Positions 1 through 9,211 of a DNA stretch of 64,000 bases are shown here, one piece after another (position 1 is the first letter of the stretch; each line of letters begins with the position of its first letter). The stretch spans positions 434,001-498,000 of the forward strand of contig NZ_WOFU01000003.1 in NCBI RefSeq assembly GCF_016879755.1. Reading direction: 5' to 3'. A program made the translations under genes and the position numbers. The DNA is from Bacillus sp. B15-48. Lineage in GTDB: Bacteria; Bacillota; Bacilli; Bacillales; Cytobacillaceae. The notes beneath the pieces are model-generated. The model was not told the origin of the DNA and made no database searches. It worked only from the letters and a program-made list of their open reading frames with translations.

Positions 1-135
1 CCTATTTTAATTTCAAGAATTTCCCTGAAACACCAATAAATATATATGAATTTATGAACAATTTTTGAAAAAACTTAAATAACCAATGCAATTAAATCGA
101 GATTTAATGCCAGTACCTAGCAACTTAAACAGTTA

Positions 136-2568
136 TTAAAATATCGCATTACCGAAGCCACTCTCATTTTGCAAGTCTATGCCATATTCAGCGCTATATG
201 CTCCATCTTTAAGAGCAAGAATTTTCCCATCTAATAATGAAACGAGTCCACTATTTTCTATAAGCATTTGCTTTTCATGACTAAACAAATTCACCGTAAA
301 TTGCTGTGCTTTTCTAAGCAGTCTACTTAAATCTGCTATTGAATAGCTACTATTTAACTCAGCAATGATTTCACTGCCTTCGCCGTACGGTACAATGGCA
401 GAAGTGGTCAAGTCATCAATAACGCGAAAATGTTCTGCTGCTGTTCCATAGCTATTTAATATATATAACGGAACATCCTTTTTCGGATTTTGTTTATGAA
501 TAAAAGCCTGACGATAGCTATTGTCATTTCTTGATACCATCAAAAGCTCGGTCATTTCTTTCCTCAATTTTGGGACAAAATAGTTTAAATCTGAGGTAAA
601 TTCTAAATAAAACTCTTGGAAATATCGATCCATCGCGGCTTTCGACAGAATATGACCACCATGGCTATGTTTGTCACGCTTTAAATCTATTAAAATTCGT
701 TTGGCAATTTGTTTGCCTATTTTAATTTCCTTTAGCCTACTTAAGTTCTCTTTTTCATGATCAATGACATAAACTGATCGAATTTCCATTTCCCCATGTC
801 TATTACAGCGGCCTGCAGCTTGGGCAATCGAGTCAAGTCCAGCTAGTGAGCGGATTACACATTCAAAACTGACATCTACGCCTGCTTCAATCAACTGTGT
901 ACTGACACATATCAGTTTTTTCCCCTGCTTTAGCAGTTCCCTTACTTTTGCTAAAATATCATTTCTATGGGCTGCACACATTGACGTACTCAAGTGGAAC
1001 ACCGGGACATCTAATTCTTGCTCTTTTAACTTTTCGTACAAATTCTTTACGACCGATTTGGTATTTAGGATAACTAAAACACTTTGCAACTCCTCTATTT
1101 TTCCACATATGAATTCTGCCAATTTTTCATTTGTAAACGTTTGGTCTGTTGCTAAGTCAACAATGTCCACTCTTTTAAATGCATCAATCACATGATCAAG
1201 GCGGTTAATCATTTCCGCATCTGTATCAATGTCAAGCTTATGCTCAACAAAATCAAGGGCTGGCTGGGTTGCCGTACAGAGCACAATGCTTGATTTTCCA
1301 TACTCCTTTAGAAAATTCAGGGCATCGTTAAAAAGGGAGACACACGGAATTGGGACTTTTTGCACTTCATCAAAGATAATAATCGATTCGCTTAAATTAT
1401 GTAGCCTACGAATATTCCTGCTCCCTTTAGCATAAAAAACATTTAAAAATTGAACCATCGTCGTAAAAATGATTGGAGAATCCCAATTATCTTTTGCAAG
1501 TTTTAGTTTTTGTTGCTTATTCATGATTCCATCTTGATTTTCGTCATTATCATCTGCATCTTCTACCACATTAGAATGATGCTCTAAAATATTCGTCTCA
1601 TCCTGAAGTATGTTTCTGACTTCCTCGGCATTTTGTTCAATAATTGTTGTATAGGGCACAACGTAGATGATGTGCTTTTTGTTAAATAGGCTGGCGTGCT
1701 TTAAAGCATAACGTAAACTAGCTAATGTCTTGCCACCGCCTGTCGGAATCGATAAAGTATAAATACCAGATGGCTTTTCTGCGAACTGATCGCATTGCTC
1801 TGACATTTCGCTTCTTAATAAATTAATAGGAGTGTTTGCAGTTTCATGCTGCTGGAAAGATTTAATTTTGGCTATTAGTTTGTCGTAGAATGTTTCAAAA
1901 AGGAGATGATGATCTTTTTGCGGTTCGTAAGGTGTATTTTCTTCAAATAGTCTCGTATTCGTTCGATCAGCATCTATCAAGATACTAAAAATCATTTTTG
2001 TTAAAAACATGTACTTCTGTTCGCTCGATTTCGTACGATTTTTCAACAAAAAGTCTTTTAATTCCAACGCAGCCTGTTCAACATAATTCAAGAAATCCTG
2101 TTCACTAATCACATGTTTAAAAAAATATTCTTTCGATGTTTCAAATTCTAACAGTTCTTTGTCACGAACTCTTTTTAAATAATCTGATTCAAGATCCGCA
2201 TTAAAGAAGTCTTTTAGGTATGAGTGATGTGAAATAACCGCATTACCGACAATCTCAGCAATTTTACCTTTGTATTCTGTAATATTCGTTTCATGAAAAA
2301 ACTTATATAACAACTTACCACCAGCAGTAGAATGATCTACACTTCCTCGTTTTGGCGGTGAATCAGGATTATTTACAGCTTCCAAAATGTAAGTTCGAAA
2401 TTCATTAGTGTATTTACCAAAATCATGAAGCATCCCTGCAAGCCCAGCAATATGCTTCACACCCACCTTTTCTCCAAATGATTCAGCAAGAGCCCGAACT
2501 TCCAACAAATGCTCTTCAACTGTTTGTACTTGTCCATCACTTTCACGAATATGTGCAATATAACTCAT
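136..2568 (-). CDS. cas3: CRISPR-associated helicase/nuclease Cas3 (type I, I-C-like)
   Basis: Cas3 is the nuclease-helicase that degrades DNA marked by a type I Cascade complex. The protein has 810 residues. An N-terminal HD nuclease domain shows the HD pair at about residues 48-49 (LHDFGK). The SF2 helicase part shows Walker A SIPTGGGKT near 274, the motif II variant DEVQ near 396 (usually DEAH/DEVH) and motif VI QAAGRCNRHG near 583. The ATG at 2568 is chosen because GGAGGTG lies 6-7 bases upstream; the frame stays open further upstream but has no better site. The YIAH start and HD-helicase fusion resemble type I-C Cas3 (family knowledge). The 135 bases downstream hold no gene, so whether cas5/8/7/4/1/2 follow cannot be seen here. 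Confidence 0.93.
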   Translation of the reverse strand: MSYIAHIRESDGQVQTVEEHLLEVRALAESFGEKVGVKHIAGLAGMLHDFGKYTNEFRTYILEAVNNPDSPPKRGSVDHSTAGGKLLYKFFHETNITEYKGKIAEIVGNAVISHHSYLKDFFNADLESDYLKRVRDKELLEFETSKEYFFKHVISEQDFLNYVEQAALELKDFLLKNRTKSSEQKYMFLTKMIFSILIDADRTNTRLFEENTPYEPQKDHHLLFETFYDKLIAKIKSFQQHETANTPINLLRSEMSEQCDQFAEKPSGIYTLSIPTGGGKTLASLRYALKHASLFNKKHIIYVVPYTTIIEQNAEEVRNILQDETNILEHHSNVVEDADDNDENQDGIMNKQQKLKLAKDNWDSPIIFTTMVQFLNVFYAKGSRNIRRLHNLSESIIIFDEVQKVPIPCVSLFNDALNFLKEYGKSSIVLCTATQPALDFVEHKLDIDTDAEMINRLDHVIDAFKRVDIVDLATDQTFTNEKLAEFICGKIEELQSVLVILNTKSVVKNLYEKLKEQELDVPVFHLSTSMCAAHRNDILAKVRELLKQGKKLICVSTQLIEAGVDVSFECVIRSLAGLDSIAQAAGRCNRHGEMEIRSVYVIDHEKENLSRLKEIKIGKQIAKRILIDLKRDKHSHGGHILSKAAMDRYFQEFYLEFTSDLNYFVPKLRKEMTELLMVSRNDNSYRQAFIHKQNPKKDVPLYILNSYGTAAEHFRVIDDLTTSAIVPYGEGSEIIAELNSSYSIADLSRLLRKAQQFTVNLFSHEKQMLIENSGLVSLLDGKILALKDGAYSAEYGIDLQNESGFGNAIF

Positions 2569-2704
2569 CTTACACCTCCACTTTTTAAATAAAGATTGAC
2601 AATCCAATATTTTCCTTTCTTTCTTTTTGTTATTTCTCCTTGAAACATTAATCCAAACCCCTCTAGGAATATTGTACCAAATCAAACAATTGAATTATAA
2701 AAAT

Positions 2705-2713
2705 TGGTATAAT
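2705..2713 (+). promoter_or_regulatory. extended -10 promoter for the GIY-YIG gene
   Basis: TGGTATAAT is a perfect extended -10 element (TGnTATAAT) 46 bases before the GIY-YIG start codon. The -35 region is weak, as is common for extended -10 promoters. It lies in the short divergent region shared with cas3. Confidence 0.5.
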
Positions 2714-2758
2714 TTTCGTAACAAAATATCTTCATATTTTCCTAATTGGAGGAGACCA

Positions 2759-3268
2759 ATGCAAAAAAGAACATTGAAACTAATCCACATTGATTGGCAG
2801 GGTCCGTTTTCATTGAATCAGTTGAATCTCTTAACCGATGATTCTAACGACTATGGAATCTATCAAATCTATGGTAACCACTTAGTCTATGGAAAAGATG
2901 TTTTATTATATATAGGAAAGGCTGACCAGCAAACCATTGGGAAAAGAGTGTCACAAGAAAATTGGTGGAATACAAATGATTCTAAGCGCCTTAAAATCTA
3001 TGTAGGCCGAATTGCAGGGGAATACACTCCTGAAGACAATACTTGGTCTAAGGAAATCGATCTTGCCGAGAAACTTTTGATTAATGTACATAAACCAGCC
3101 TATAACTCAAAAAGTCTCTCGTCCATACCCGATGTTGAGCTACAGGATATTCATATTTTGAATTGGGGAGATCACAGAGACCTACTTCCTGAAATTTCAG
3201 GATTACGATGGACAAGCAAATTAGACACTATGGAATACGATATATATAGGTATAACACTACCCAATAA
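2759..3268 (+). CDS. GIY-YIG nuclease domain protein
   Basis: This 169-residue protein carries a GIY-YIG nuclease core. GIY is at about residues 33-35 (DYGIYQIYG), YIG at 51-53 (LLYIGKA), an Arg near 63, the candidate metal-binding Glu near 104 (DLAEKLLI) and an Asn near 117 (PAYNS). No DNA-binding domain is fused to it. The ATG at 2759 follows a clear GGAGGAG site at about 2748-2754; earlier in-frame codons lack one. It is transcribed away from cas3 with a 190-bp gap. The substrate is unknown; the family includes homing and restriction nucleases and repair enzymes. A decayed copy of its 3' end lies at 12.3 kb. Confidence 0.75.
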   Translation: MQKRTLKLIHIDWQGPFSLNQLNLLTDDSNDYGIYQIYGNHLVYGKDVLLYIGKADQQTIGKRVSQENWWNTNDSKRLKIYVGRIAGEYTPEDNTWSKEIDLAEKLLINVHKPAYNSKSLSSIPDVELQDIHILNWGDHRDLLPEISGLRWTSKLDTMEYDIYRYNTTQ

Positions 3269-3299
3269 TTGTACACTGGCGGAAAACAGGATCATTCAA

Positions 3300-3340
3300 A
3301 TAATTAAAGAAGTAAAAAATGTCAGGTAACAACCATAAAT
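3300..3340. repeat. dispersed palindrome family B, half copy
   Basis: TAATTAAAGAAGTAAAAAAT followed by GTCAGGTAACAACCATAAAT matches the left arm of the palindromes at 11989-12028 and 14036-14076. The right arm is missing. It sits between the GIY-YIG gene and livM. Confidence 0.6.
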
Positions 3341-3439
3341 ACCCGAAAAAACCCCTTATAAAACACAAAAGTGCCTGCTCACCTCAAGTTTGTCGCTTGG
3401 AAAGATGCGACATATTTCGGTGGTGACACAGGCACCGCT

Positions 3440-4438
3440 TTACGAAGAAACCCTCTCTTGTTTTTCGACTTGCTTTTCCCGGTTCTTTTTAAGGGATAAC
3501 TTCCTAATGAATCCGGCTAATCCGGAAGGGAAGCCCAGCAAGACAACAATGTATAAAAACCCAAGAAATATGGTCCACCTTTCAAAAATAGGATAGTGAG
3601 CAGCAAGCTCTGATAGATAGTGCCTTAAAAATTCGATGATCCCGGCACCTGCTATAGCACCGGCTAGTGTTCCTAGGCCTCCAATCATCGTCATTAAAAG
3701 GGCATCCAAGGTCACTTCTATGGAAAACACATTCGTGTTGATGAAGCGGAGTGAAACTGCATAGAACGCCCCGCTTAACGACGCAGCAATCCCGGCTATG
3801 ACACTTGCAATCAGTTTATAATGAAGGGACTTATAGCCCAATGCCTCTGCACGATGCTCATTCTGCGAGATTGCTTTCAACACCTTACCAGTGGAGGATT
3901 CGGTGAAGAGTTTTAACAGGATAAAAACGGCGGCTACACTTAAAAGGGTTATATAATAGAAGGAAGTACGGTCTTTAAACAAATCAGGAACACTAAATGT
4001 AAAACCGTCTCCTCCATATGTAAGCCCCCGCCACTTTTCTGCCAAAACCAAAAACAGCTGTGAAACCGCAAGTGTCAGCATTGCATAAAAATGGCTCTTC
4101 AGCCTTAAGGAAAGCAATCCAATCACATAACTGACCAAGGCTGATAATAAGATACCCAAACAAAGGCCCAGGAAAAAATTGGTTAAAGTCGGATCAAGCC
4201 GATTAAAAATCAATGCCGTACTATAAGCTCCTATCCCAAAGAACATACAATGGCCAAAAGAGACAATGCCGGTATATCCTAAAAGAATATCAAAGCTCAT
4301 CGCAAAAATAGCAAAGATAAAGATTTGGGTTAATAAAATCAGCATACTCCGGGAATCGTTGACAAAGGGGAAAAGCAGCATGACGAGCAGAATGGCTACA
4401 CCCCAATAAAGCGGCACTTTATGAAAAAATCCTCTCAT
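3440..4438 (-). CDS. livM: Liv-type ABC transporter permease (LivM family)
   Basis: An inner-membrane permease of the branched-chain amino acid (Liv/HAAT) ABC family, 332 residues with about nine hydrophobic segments. The family-typical GYTGIVSFGHCMFFGIGAY stretch is near residue 55, and a GGLGTLAGAIAGA loop lies in the C-terminal third, where the ATPase is contacted. Its start overlaps the livH stop by four bases (ATGA), so the two are translationally coupled. Because the operon also encodes a CoA ligase, MaoC hydratase and KAS III-like enzyme, the substrate may be a carboxylic or aromatic acid rather than Leu/Ile/Val; that is inference. Confidence 0.9.
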   Translation of the reverse strand: MRGFFHKVPLYWGVAILLVMLLFPFVNDSRSMLILLTQIFIFAIFAMSFDILLGYTGIVSFGHCMFFGIGAYSTALIFNRLDPTLTNFFLGLCLGILLSALVSYVIGLLSLRLKSHFYAMLTLAVSQLFLVLAEKWRGLTYGGDGFTFSVPDLFKDRTSFYYITLLSVAAVFILLKLFTESSTGKVLKAISQNEHRAEALGYKSLHYKLIASVIAGIAASLSGAFYAVSLRFINTNVFSIEVTLDALLMTMIGGLGTLAGAIAGAGIIEFLRHYLSELAAHYPIFERWTIFLGFLYIVVLLGFPSGLAGFIRKLSLKKNREKQVEKQERVSS

Positions 4439-5301
4439 ACTTTACTCCCCTCTCCCATTAGCCCTGTTGGTTTCACTAATAAGACGATGGCCAACAGAAG
4501 CATATTTAGTGCGAGCGACAAATCCGGAATATAATAAGCCATAAAAGCTCCAGCAATCCCGACGATTAAGGAAGCTAGTGCCGATCCCTGCAAGCTGCCC
4601 ATCCCTCCGATAATGACGACAATGAATGCCAGGATTGCATACTGCATTCCCATCTCAGCAAAAACAACTCCTGAATAAGGGGCCAGAAGGGCTCCCCCCA
4701 AAGCGGCCAAAGCAGCTCCCAGGAGGAAAACAAATGTAAACAGCCCCTTCACATTTATGCCAAGAGCTTGAACCATCTCCTTATCCAGAACACCAGCCCT
4801 AATCATAAGCCCAATCTGAGTGCGGCTTAGCAGCAGCCATAATAGCAAATAAAGAACCAACCCGACTACAATCACAAACAGCCTGTATTTAATCAATATG
4901 ATTCCATCAAACTGATAGCTTCCTTCCAGCCATTGCGGTAGATTAACACGGATAGGGTTTGGGCCCCAAAAGAGTTTTATGCTTTCTGATAAAATTAGCA
5001 TGCCACCTAAAGTAATCAAAAGTTGCCGGACATGATTCCCGTAAACGGGGCGAATAAGGAACCTTTCCAATAACCACCCCAAAACCATTCCGATTAGGAT
5101 GGCTCCTATGACAGCTAATAGGAAGCTGCCTGTCTCGTTAAAAATCCAAGCCCCAGAAAATGCCCCCCAAACGAATAACCCACCATGGGCGAAATTCAAT
5201 ACATCCATCAACCCAAAAATCAAGGTTAGACCAGCAGCCAGAAGGAAAATAAGCAACCCTGTTGAAACACCATTTACCATTAAGTTAATAAAAACCTCCA
5301 T
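4435..5301 (-). CDS. livH: Liv-type ABC transporter permease (LivH family)
   Basis: The second permease of the Liv-type importer, 288 residues and about eight membrane segments. The N-terminal GLTLIFGLMDVLNFAHGG is the LivH signature, and GGMGSLQGSALASLIVG near residue 230 is the ATPase-contact loop. It pairs with LivM to form the channel. It starts with ATG 18 bases after the livF stop and overlaps livM by four bases, in the order livG-livF-livH-livM. Confidence 0.92.
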   Translation of the reverse strand: MEVFINLMVNGVSTGLLIFLLAAGLTLIFGLMDVLNFAHGGLFVWGAFSGAWIFNETGSFLLAVIGAILIGMVLGWLLERFLIRPVYGNHVRQLLITLGGMLILSESIKLFWGPNPIRVNLPQWLEGSYQFDGIILIKYRLFVIVVGLVLYLLLWLLLSRTQIGLMIRAGVLDKEMVQALGINVKGLFTFVFLLGAALAALGGALLAPYSGVVFAEMGMQYAILAFIVVIIGGMGSLQGSALASLIVGIAGAFMAYYIPDLSLALNMLLLAIVLLVKPTGLMGEGSKV

Positions 5302-5319
5302 ATCAGCCCGCCTTTCACC

Positions 5320-6024
5320 TTACGCTATCCCGAGATATTTCTGGCATGTTTCCTTATCTTCTATTAAATCTTGCATCCGTCCATTATGAACAATCTTTCC
5401 ATCATCCATGATGTAAAAGGAATCACCAATCTCGCTCGCCATCATAAAGTTTTGTTCAACGAGGAGAATCGTTGTTTTTTCTTTCATTTTTAGGATGGAT
5501 TCCATAAGCTTTTCCACCATAATCGGTGACAGGCCTTTGCTTGGTTCGTCAATCAGCAGCAAGCCGTCTCCGTTGATATAGGCCCTTGCGATAGCGAGCA
5601 TCTGCTTCTGTCCGCCGGAGAGCAACCCGCTTTTCTTATGCCAAAACTTCTTTAAATCCGGGAATAGTTCCAGCATCCATTCCATTTTTTCATCCGTATT
5701 TCCAGTGCTCTTTGCACATGCCAGACTTAAGGTTTCCTCCACTGTCAGCGTACTGAATATCCCCTGATTCTCTGGTACATACCCTATTCCTTTTCTGGAT
5801 ATCAGGTGTGTCGGGATGCCGCTGATTAATTGTCCGTTGTAATACACAGATCCGGTACTGGAAGCATTAAATCCCATGATGGAGCGAAGAGTGGTCGTTT
5901 TTCCCGCTCCATTTCTCCCAAAAAGGACCGTGATGCTTCCCTCTTCTACCGATAAAGAGACTCCCTGCAAAATATGATATTGCCCCAAATAGGTTTCAAG
6001 ATTATCCACTTTTAATAGACTCAC
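5320..6024 (-). CDS. livF: Liv-type ABC transporter ATPase (LivF family)
   Basis: An ATP-binding subunit of 234 residues. Walker A is GRNGAGKTT near 36, the signature LSGGQKQ near 136 and Walker B LLLIDEPSKGL near 156, followed by the H-loop region. The length is normal for LivF. The start is GTG and overlaps the end of livG by 23 bases, so the two ATPases are translationally coupled. It should form a heterodimer with LivG at the cytoplasmic face of LivHM. Confidence 0.92.
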   Translation of the reverse strand: MSLLKVDNLETYLGQYHILQGVSLSVEEGSITVLFGRNGAGKTTTLRSIMGFNASSTGSVYYNGQLISGIPTHLISRKGIGYVPENQGIFSTLTVEETLSLACAKSTGNTDEKMEWMLELFPDLKKFWHKKSGLLSGGQKQMLAIARAYINGDGLLLIDEPSKGLSPIMVEKLMESILKMKEKTTILLVEQNFMMASEIGDSFYIMDDGKIVHNGRMQDLIEDKETCQKYLGIA

Positions 6025-6775
6025 TGTGCAAGCCTCCCAAATACGCCGTTTGGACTCTTTGATCTCTAATGATTTCCTGAGGGTTGCCGCTGGCTAACAA
6101 CTCTCCATTAAATAGAACGATTAGCCTGTCGGATAAATACATGACCATTTCCATTTTGTGCTCAATTAAGACGATCGTGTGCGTGCCTTCCCTTTTAATC
6201 GTTTCGATTACTTCCAGGATGGCAGGTATTTCTTCAATCGATATACCTGCTGTAGGTTCATCAAGAAGTAGTAATTCTGTTTTTAAAGCAAGGAGCATGG
6301 CGAGTTCGAGTTTCCTCTTTTCTCCATGTGCCAAATCTTTGGCTAGGACACTCTCCTTCCCTTTCAGCATACACTTCTCCACTACAGCCTTTGCTTCTTC
6401 CTGCTGGCGGGAAAAGAACGAAAACCTTGGAAAAATGGAGTAGAAATCTTGATTTGATGATTGTGTGGCAAGTCGGATATTTTCAAGAACGGTTAGTTCC
6501 GGAAAAATATTGGTGAGCTGGAAGGAGCGGCCAATGCCCCTTCTAGCCCTTAATGGAATCGAAAGCTTGGTAATCTCTTCGTTTTTAAAATAGATCTCCC
6601 CTTTAGTCGGGGCGACTTGCCCGCTCAATAAATTGAAAAATGTCGTCTTTCCGGCACCATTTGGGCCAATGATAGAGGTTAGTTTTCCTCGCTCAATTTC
6701 AAGGTTTATCCCTTTGATCACATCATGTTCACCAAAGGAAACAGACAAGTTTTTAGTGGCCAAAATAGGTTCCAA
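6002..6775 (-). CDS. livG: Liv-type ABC transporter ATPase (LivG family)
   Basis: The second ATP-binding subunit, 257 residues. Walker A is GPNGAGKTTFFN near 37, a LivG-type RSFQLTNIFPELTV segment follows, then a variant signature LAHGEKRKLELAM and Walker B LLLLDEPTAGI. LivG proteins commonly have HGE where other ABC ATPases have SGG. The start is TTG, supported by AAGGAGGTG eight bases upstream. It lies 71 bases after the binding-protein gene. Confidence 0.9.
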   Translation of the reverse strand: MEPILATKNLSVSFGEHDVIKGINLEIERGKLTSIIGPNGAGKTTFFNLLSGQVAPTKGEIYFKNEEITKLSIPLRARRGIGRSFQLTNIFPELTVLENIRLATQSSNQDFYSIFPRFSFFSRQQEEAKAVVEKCMLKGKESVLAKDLAHGEKRKLELAMLLALKTELLLLDEPTAGISIEEIPAILEVIETIKREGTHTIVLIEHKMEMVMYLSDRLIVLFNGELLASGNPQEIIRDQRVQTAYLGGLHSESIKSG

Positions 6776-6846
6776 CCTGGCGACACCTCCTTAATAAGAC
6801 TTTGAAAACAGCCTTTTTATAATGCTCTTTCGTTATTTCAAATCGT

Positions 6847-8067
6847 CTACTTTCCATTTCTGACAGGTGGTTCTGTTTCCTCCATGTTTAATTCCCGAAT
6901 CAGGACAGGAACTGGATGGTCAACAGCCTCCTGCTCTTCAAGAGTAACTGCATAAAGCGACTGTAAAGCCTGATGGTCTTCTGCCCGGAATTTCATTGTT
7001 CCTTTCGGTGTTTCAAACTCCATATTTTCCATCGTTTCTATCAGTCCTTCGACATCATTATTGCCACTCGTCTTCTTCAGAGCCTCCACAATCGCAATGG
7101 CCGCTGTCATTCCCCCTGCAGTAAATAAATCCGGTATCTCTCCATTAAATTTTTTCTTATGCTCTTCTACTAGCCAGTCATTCACTTCATTATCAGGAAG
7201 GGTATGATAATAGATAGAAAAGCCGCTCATCCCTATTAGGGAATCCATCGTCCTAAGTGAAGCAATGTCCTGGGCCGCAGTAGAAATTTTGATTCCCTGC
7301 TCCTCAAGCCGCATATCTTTTAACTGCTTCCAAGGTGCATTGGATCCTGCCCAGGCGATATAAAGATAATCGGGTTTTTCGTTAATGATACTTTGAATAT
7401 TCGCTGTAAAATCAGTGGAGTTTGGATCCGCATATTGTTCATTCACAATGGTAGCTCCAAGTTTTTCTGCCCCTTCTTTAAAAGCAGCAACCCCTTCTCT
7501 CCCATATGCGTTATCTTGAGCGAAGGTGGCGATTCGAACATCCTTTTTGGCAATCGCAGCTGCCCCGGCGACTGCATCCTGTGAAGAATTTCTTCCTGTC
7601 CTGAAAATATACTTGTTCCAATTTTTCCCTGTAATGCTATCGGCAACCGCAGGCTCTACCACCATTATTTTTCCGTACTCTTCAGCCAAAGGCAGCACAG
7701 CCAGTGTATCCCCGGAGCTTGATGAACCTACTAGGAAATCCACTTCGTCCTCTTCCAGCAACTTTGTCGCTTTTCTTACGGCGACATCCGGTTTCGTTTC
7801 CGTATCCTCTACAAGGAACTTAATTTTTTTTCCTGCTACCTCATTTGTCCCCTCTGTTGCAAACTGTAATCCCAGTTCAAATCCGGCTACTGTTTGCTTA
7901 CCGTAAGTCTCAAGAGGACCCGTTAAAGACGCCAGGACACCAATTTTAATCGTATCTTCCTCAGAATTCGCCGTGTTTCCTGAACAAGCTGTGGCCATAA
8001 TCATTGTGAGCCCTATGCAGAGTATTAAAAATGTTTTAAGATATCTTGACTTCCTTTTCACAACCAT
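6847..8067 (-). CDS. Liv-type periplasmic-binding lipoprotein (Peripla_BP_6 family)
   Basis: The extracellular substrate-binding lipoprotein of the adjacent ABC importer, 406 residues. The N-terminus is basic plus hydrophobic and ends in the lipobox MATAC with the lipidated Cys near residue 28. The mature part starts with IKIGVLASLTGPLETYG, the usual opening of Liv-type binding proteins, followed by the two-lobed fold with VDFLVGSSSSG and GREGVAAFKEGAEKLGA. Such proteins bind amino acids, amides, aromatic acids or short fatty acids; the ligand cannot be read from sequence. A weak hairpin separates it from the upstream KAS III-like gene. Confidence 0.9.
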   Translation of the reverse strand: MVVKRKSRYLKTFLILCIGLTMIMATACSGNTANSEEDTIKIGVLASLTGPLETYGKQTVAGFELGLQFATEGTNEVAGKKIKFLVEDTETKPDVAVRKATKLLEEDEVDFLVGSSSSGDTLAVLPLAEEYGKIMVVEPAVADSITGKNWNKYIFRTGRNSSQDAVAGAAAIAKKDVRIATFAQDNAYGREGVAAFKEGAEKLGATIVNEQYADPNSTDFTANIQSIINEKPDYLYIAWAGSNAPWKQLKDMRLEEQGIKISTAAQDIASLRTMDSLIGMSGFSIYYHTLPDNEVNDWLVEEHKKKFNGEIPDLFTAGGMTAAIAIVEALKKTSGNNDVEGLIETMENMEFETPKGTMKFRAEDHQALQSLYAVTLEEQEAVDHPVPVLIRELNMEETEPPVRNGK

Positions 8068-8170
8068 ACCTCCCGTTTTTAATATTCTTTTATTTGAACT
8101 GTTTGATTGGGTGATTGTTATCGCTGGTTATATGCTGCAAGGAGTTACTGAACATTTAAAATCCCGATTA

Positions 8171-8197
8171 AAATAAAAGCTGCCTATCCCCGCAGCC
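8171..8197 (-). terminator. weak hairpin with T-run between the KAS III and binding-protein genes
   Basis: On the minus strand GCTGC-GGGGATAG-GCAGC is followed by TTTTATTTT, directly after the KAS III-like stop. A five-pair stem is weak, so it may only attenuate readthrough into the liv genes. Confidence 0.4.
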
Positions 8198-8200
8198 TCT

Positions 8201-9211
8201 TCATTTTTTCTCTCCTTTCCATCTAACGACAGTGGCGGCCCAGGTATAACCTGTTCCTGCACTGACTGTAACCGCAATATCACCAGGATTTAGTAGTCCT
8301 CGTTCCTGGGCGAAATGCAATCCAATGCAAGGGTCAAGGGCGGACATGTGGCCGTGATGGTCCAGGTAAATGGCTTTATCCGTGGTGAGTTCCAGTGATT
8401 GTAAGAGTTCGTTAAACATAGAACGTTTCGTATGGAGTGGCAGCAGGAGTTTAATATCTTGTGGAGTATATCCGCTCTTATGAAGTGCTTTTCTAACAAC
8501 CTGTTCGAAGTTTTTGATTGATACTGGGTCTAGTCTTTCTTTCATAGATCTAGGATCTTTCACGTCAATGTAATGCCTTTTCTCTTCAACCGTTTCAGCA
8601 CTCGGAAAATGTTTTGAGCCCCCGGCAGGTACCCGTACATCATCATGAAAGGACCCGTCTGTCAGGATTGCACTTTCCAGTATGTCACACTGTGAGGAAT
8701 TTCTGGTTACCAGCGCAGCAGTTCCTCCATCTGCAAAGTTAAACATGAAGCGTGACCTTGGATTATCATAATCTACGATTTCTGATTCTTTACACCCTCC
8801 CGCCAGCAGGATGTTTTGGATAGATGGGTCAGCAGCAATCATGTCTTTTGCCACCTTTAAAGCAATCGGAAAACAGGAACTGACATTCATGATTTCAAAT
8901 GCATAGGCATTTTTCGTACCTAATTCATGCTGAATCTTCGGCGCACTGGACCAAACGTAATAATCCTTATGGGGGCTGCCAAAATAAATCACCACATCTA
9001 TCGATAAAGGATCAATCTGGCCCATTGCCTGCCTGCCCGCCGCGATTGCCAGGTCCGAGGCGTGGGTGTGATCATCGGCAACATGCTTTTGATACAAACC
9101 GAACTTTTCGATAATCACCTCTTTCGGTATACCCGTCTTTATTGCCAAATCGGCCGCATTTTCTATCCCAGGAGGAAAATAGACTCCCGTGGTTTCAATC
9201 CCAATCCCCAT
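8201..9211 (-). CDS. KAS III-like (FabH-family) thiolase-fold enzyme with altered triad
   Basis: A thiolase-fold enzyme of the 3-oxoacyl-ACP synthase III/HMG-CoA synthase group, 336 residues. The nucleophile is Cys113 (NVSSCFPIA). His260 is in LLLPLHTKRS. Where FabH has Asn in GNTSAAS, this protein has HGHMSALD, that is His288. FabH needs Cys-His-Asn for decarboxylative condensation, so a Cys-His-His set suggests a changed reaction (inference). The ATG at 9211 is used because GGAGGGG lies seven bases upstream; it overlaps the maoC stop as TGATG. It is probably part of a CoA-thioester pathway with the neighbouring ligase and hydratase. Confidence 0.78.
   Translation of the reverse strand: MGIGIETTGVYFPPGIENAADLAIKTGIPKEVIIEKFGLYQKHVADDHTHASDLAIAAGRQAMGQIDPLSIDVVIYFGSPHKDYYVWSSAPKIQHELGTKNAYAFEIMNVSSCFPIALKVAKDMIAADPSIQNILLAGGCKESEIVDYDNPRSRFMFNFADGGTAALVTRNSSQCDILESAILTDGSFHDDVRVPAGGSKHFPSAETVEEKRHYIDVKDPRSMKERLDPVSIKNFEQVVRKALHKSGYTPQDIKLLLPLHTKRSMFNELLQSLELTTDKAIYLDHHGHMSALDPCIGLHFAQERGLLNPGDIAVTVSAGTGYTWAATVVRWKGEKK

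Noticed and set aside
1-135. Further cas genes or CRISPR repeats at the left edge
   Set aside because: No repeats and no open frame of useful length in these 135 bases; the window is too short to decide what follows.
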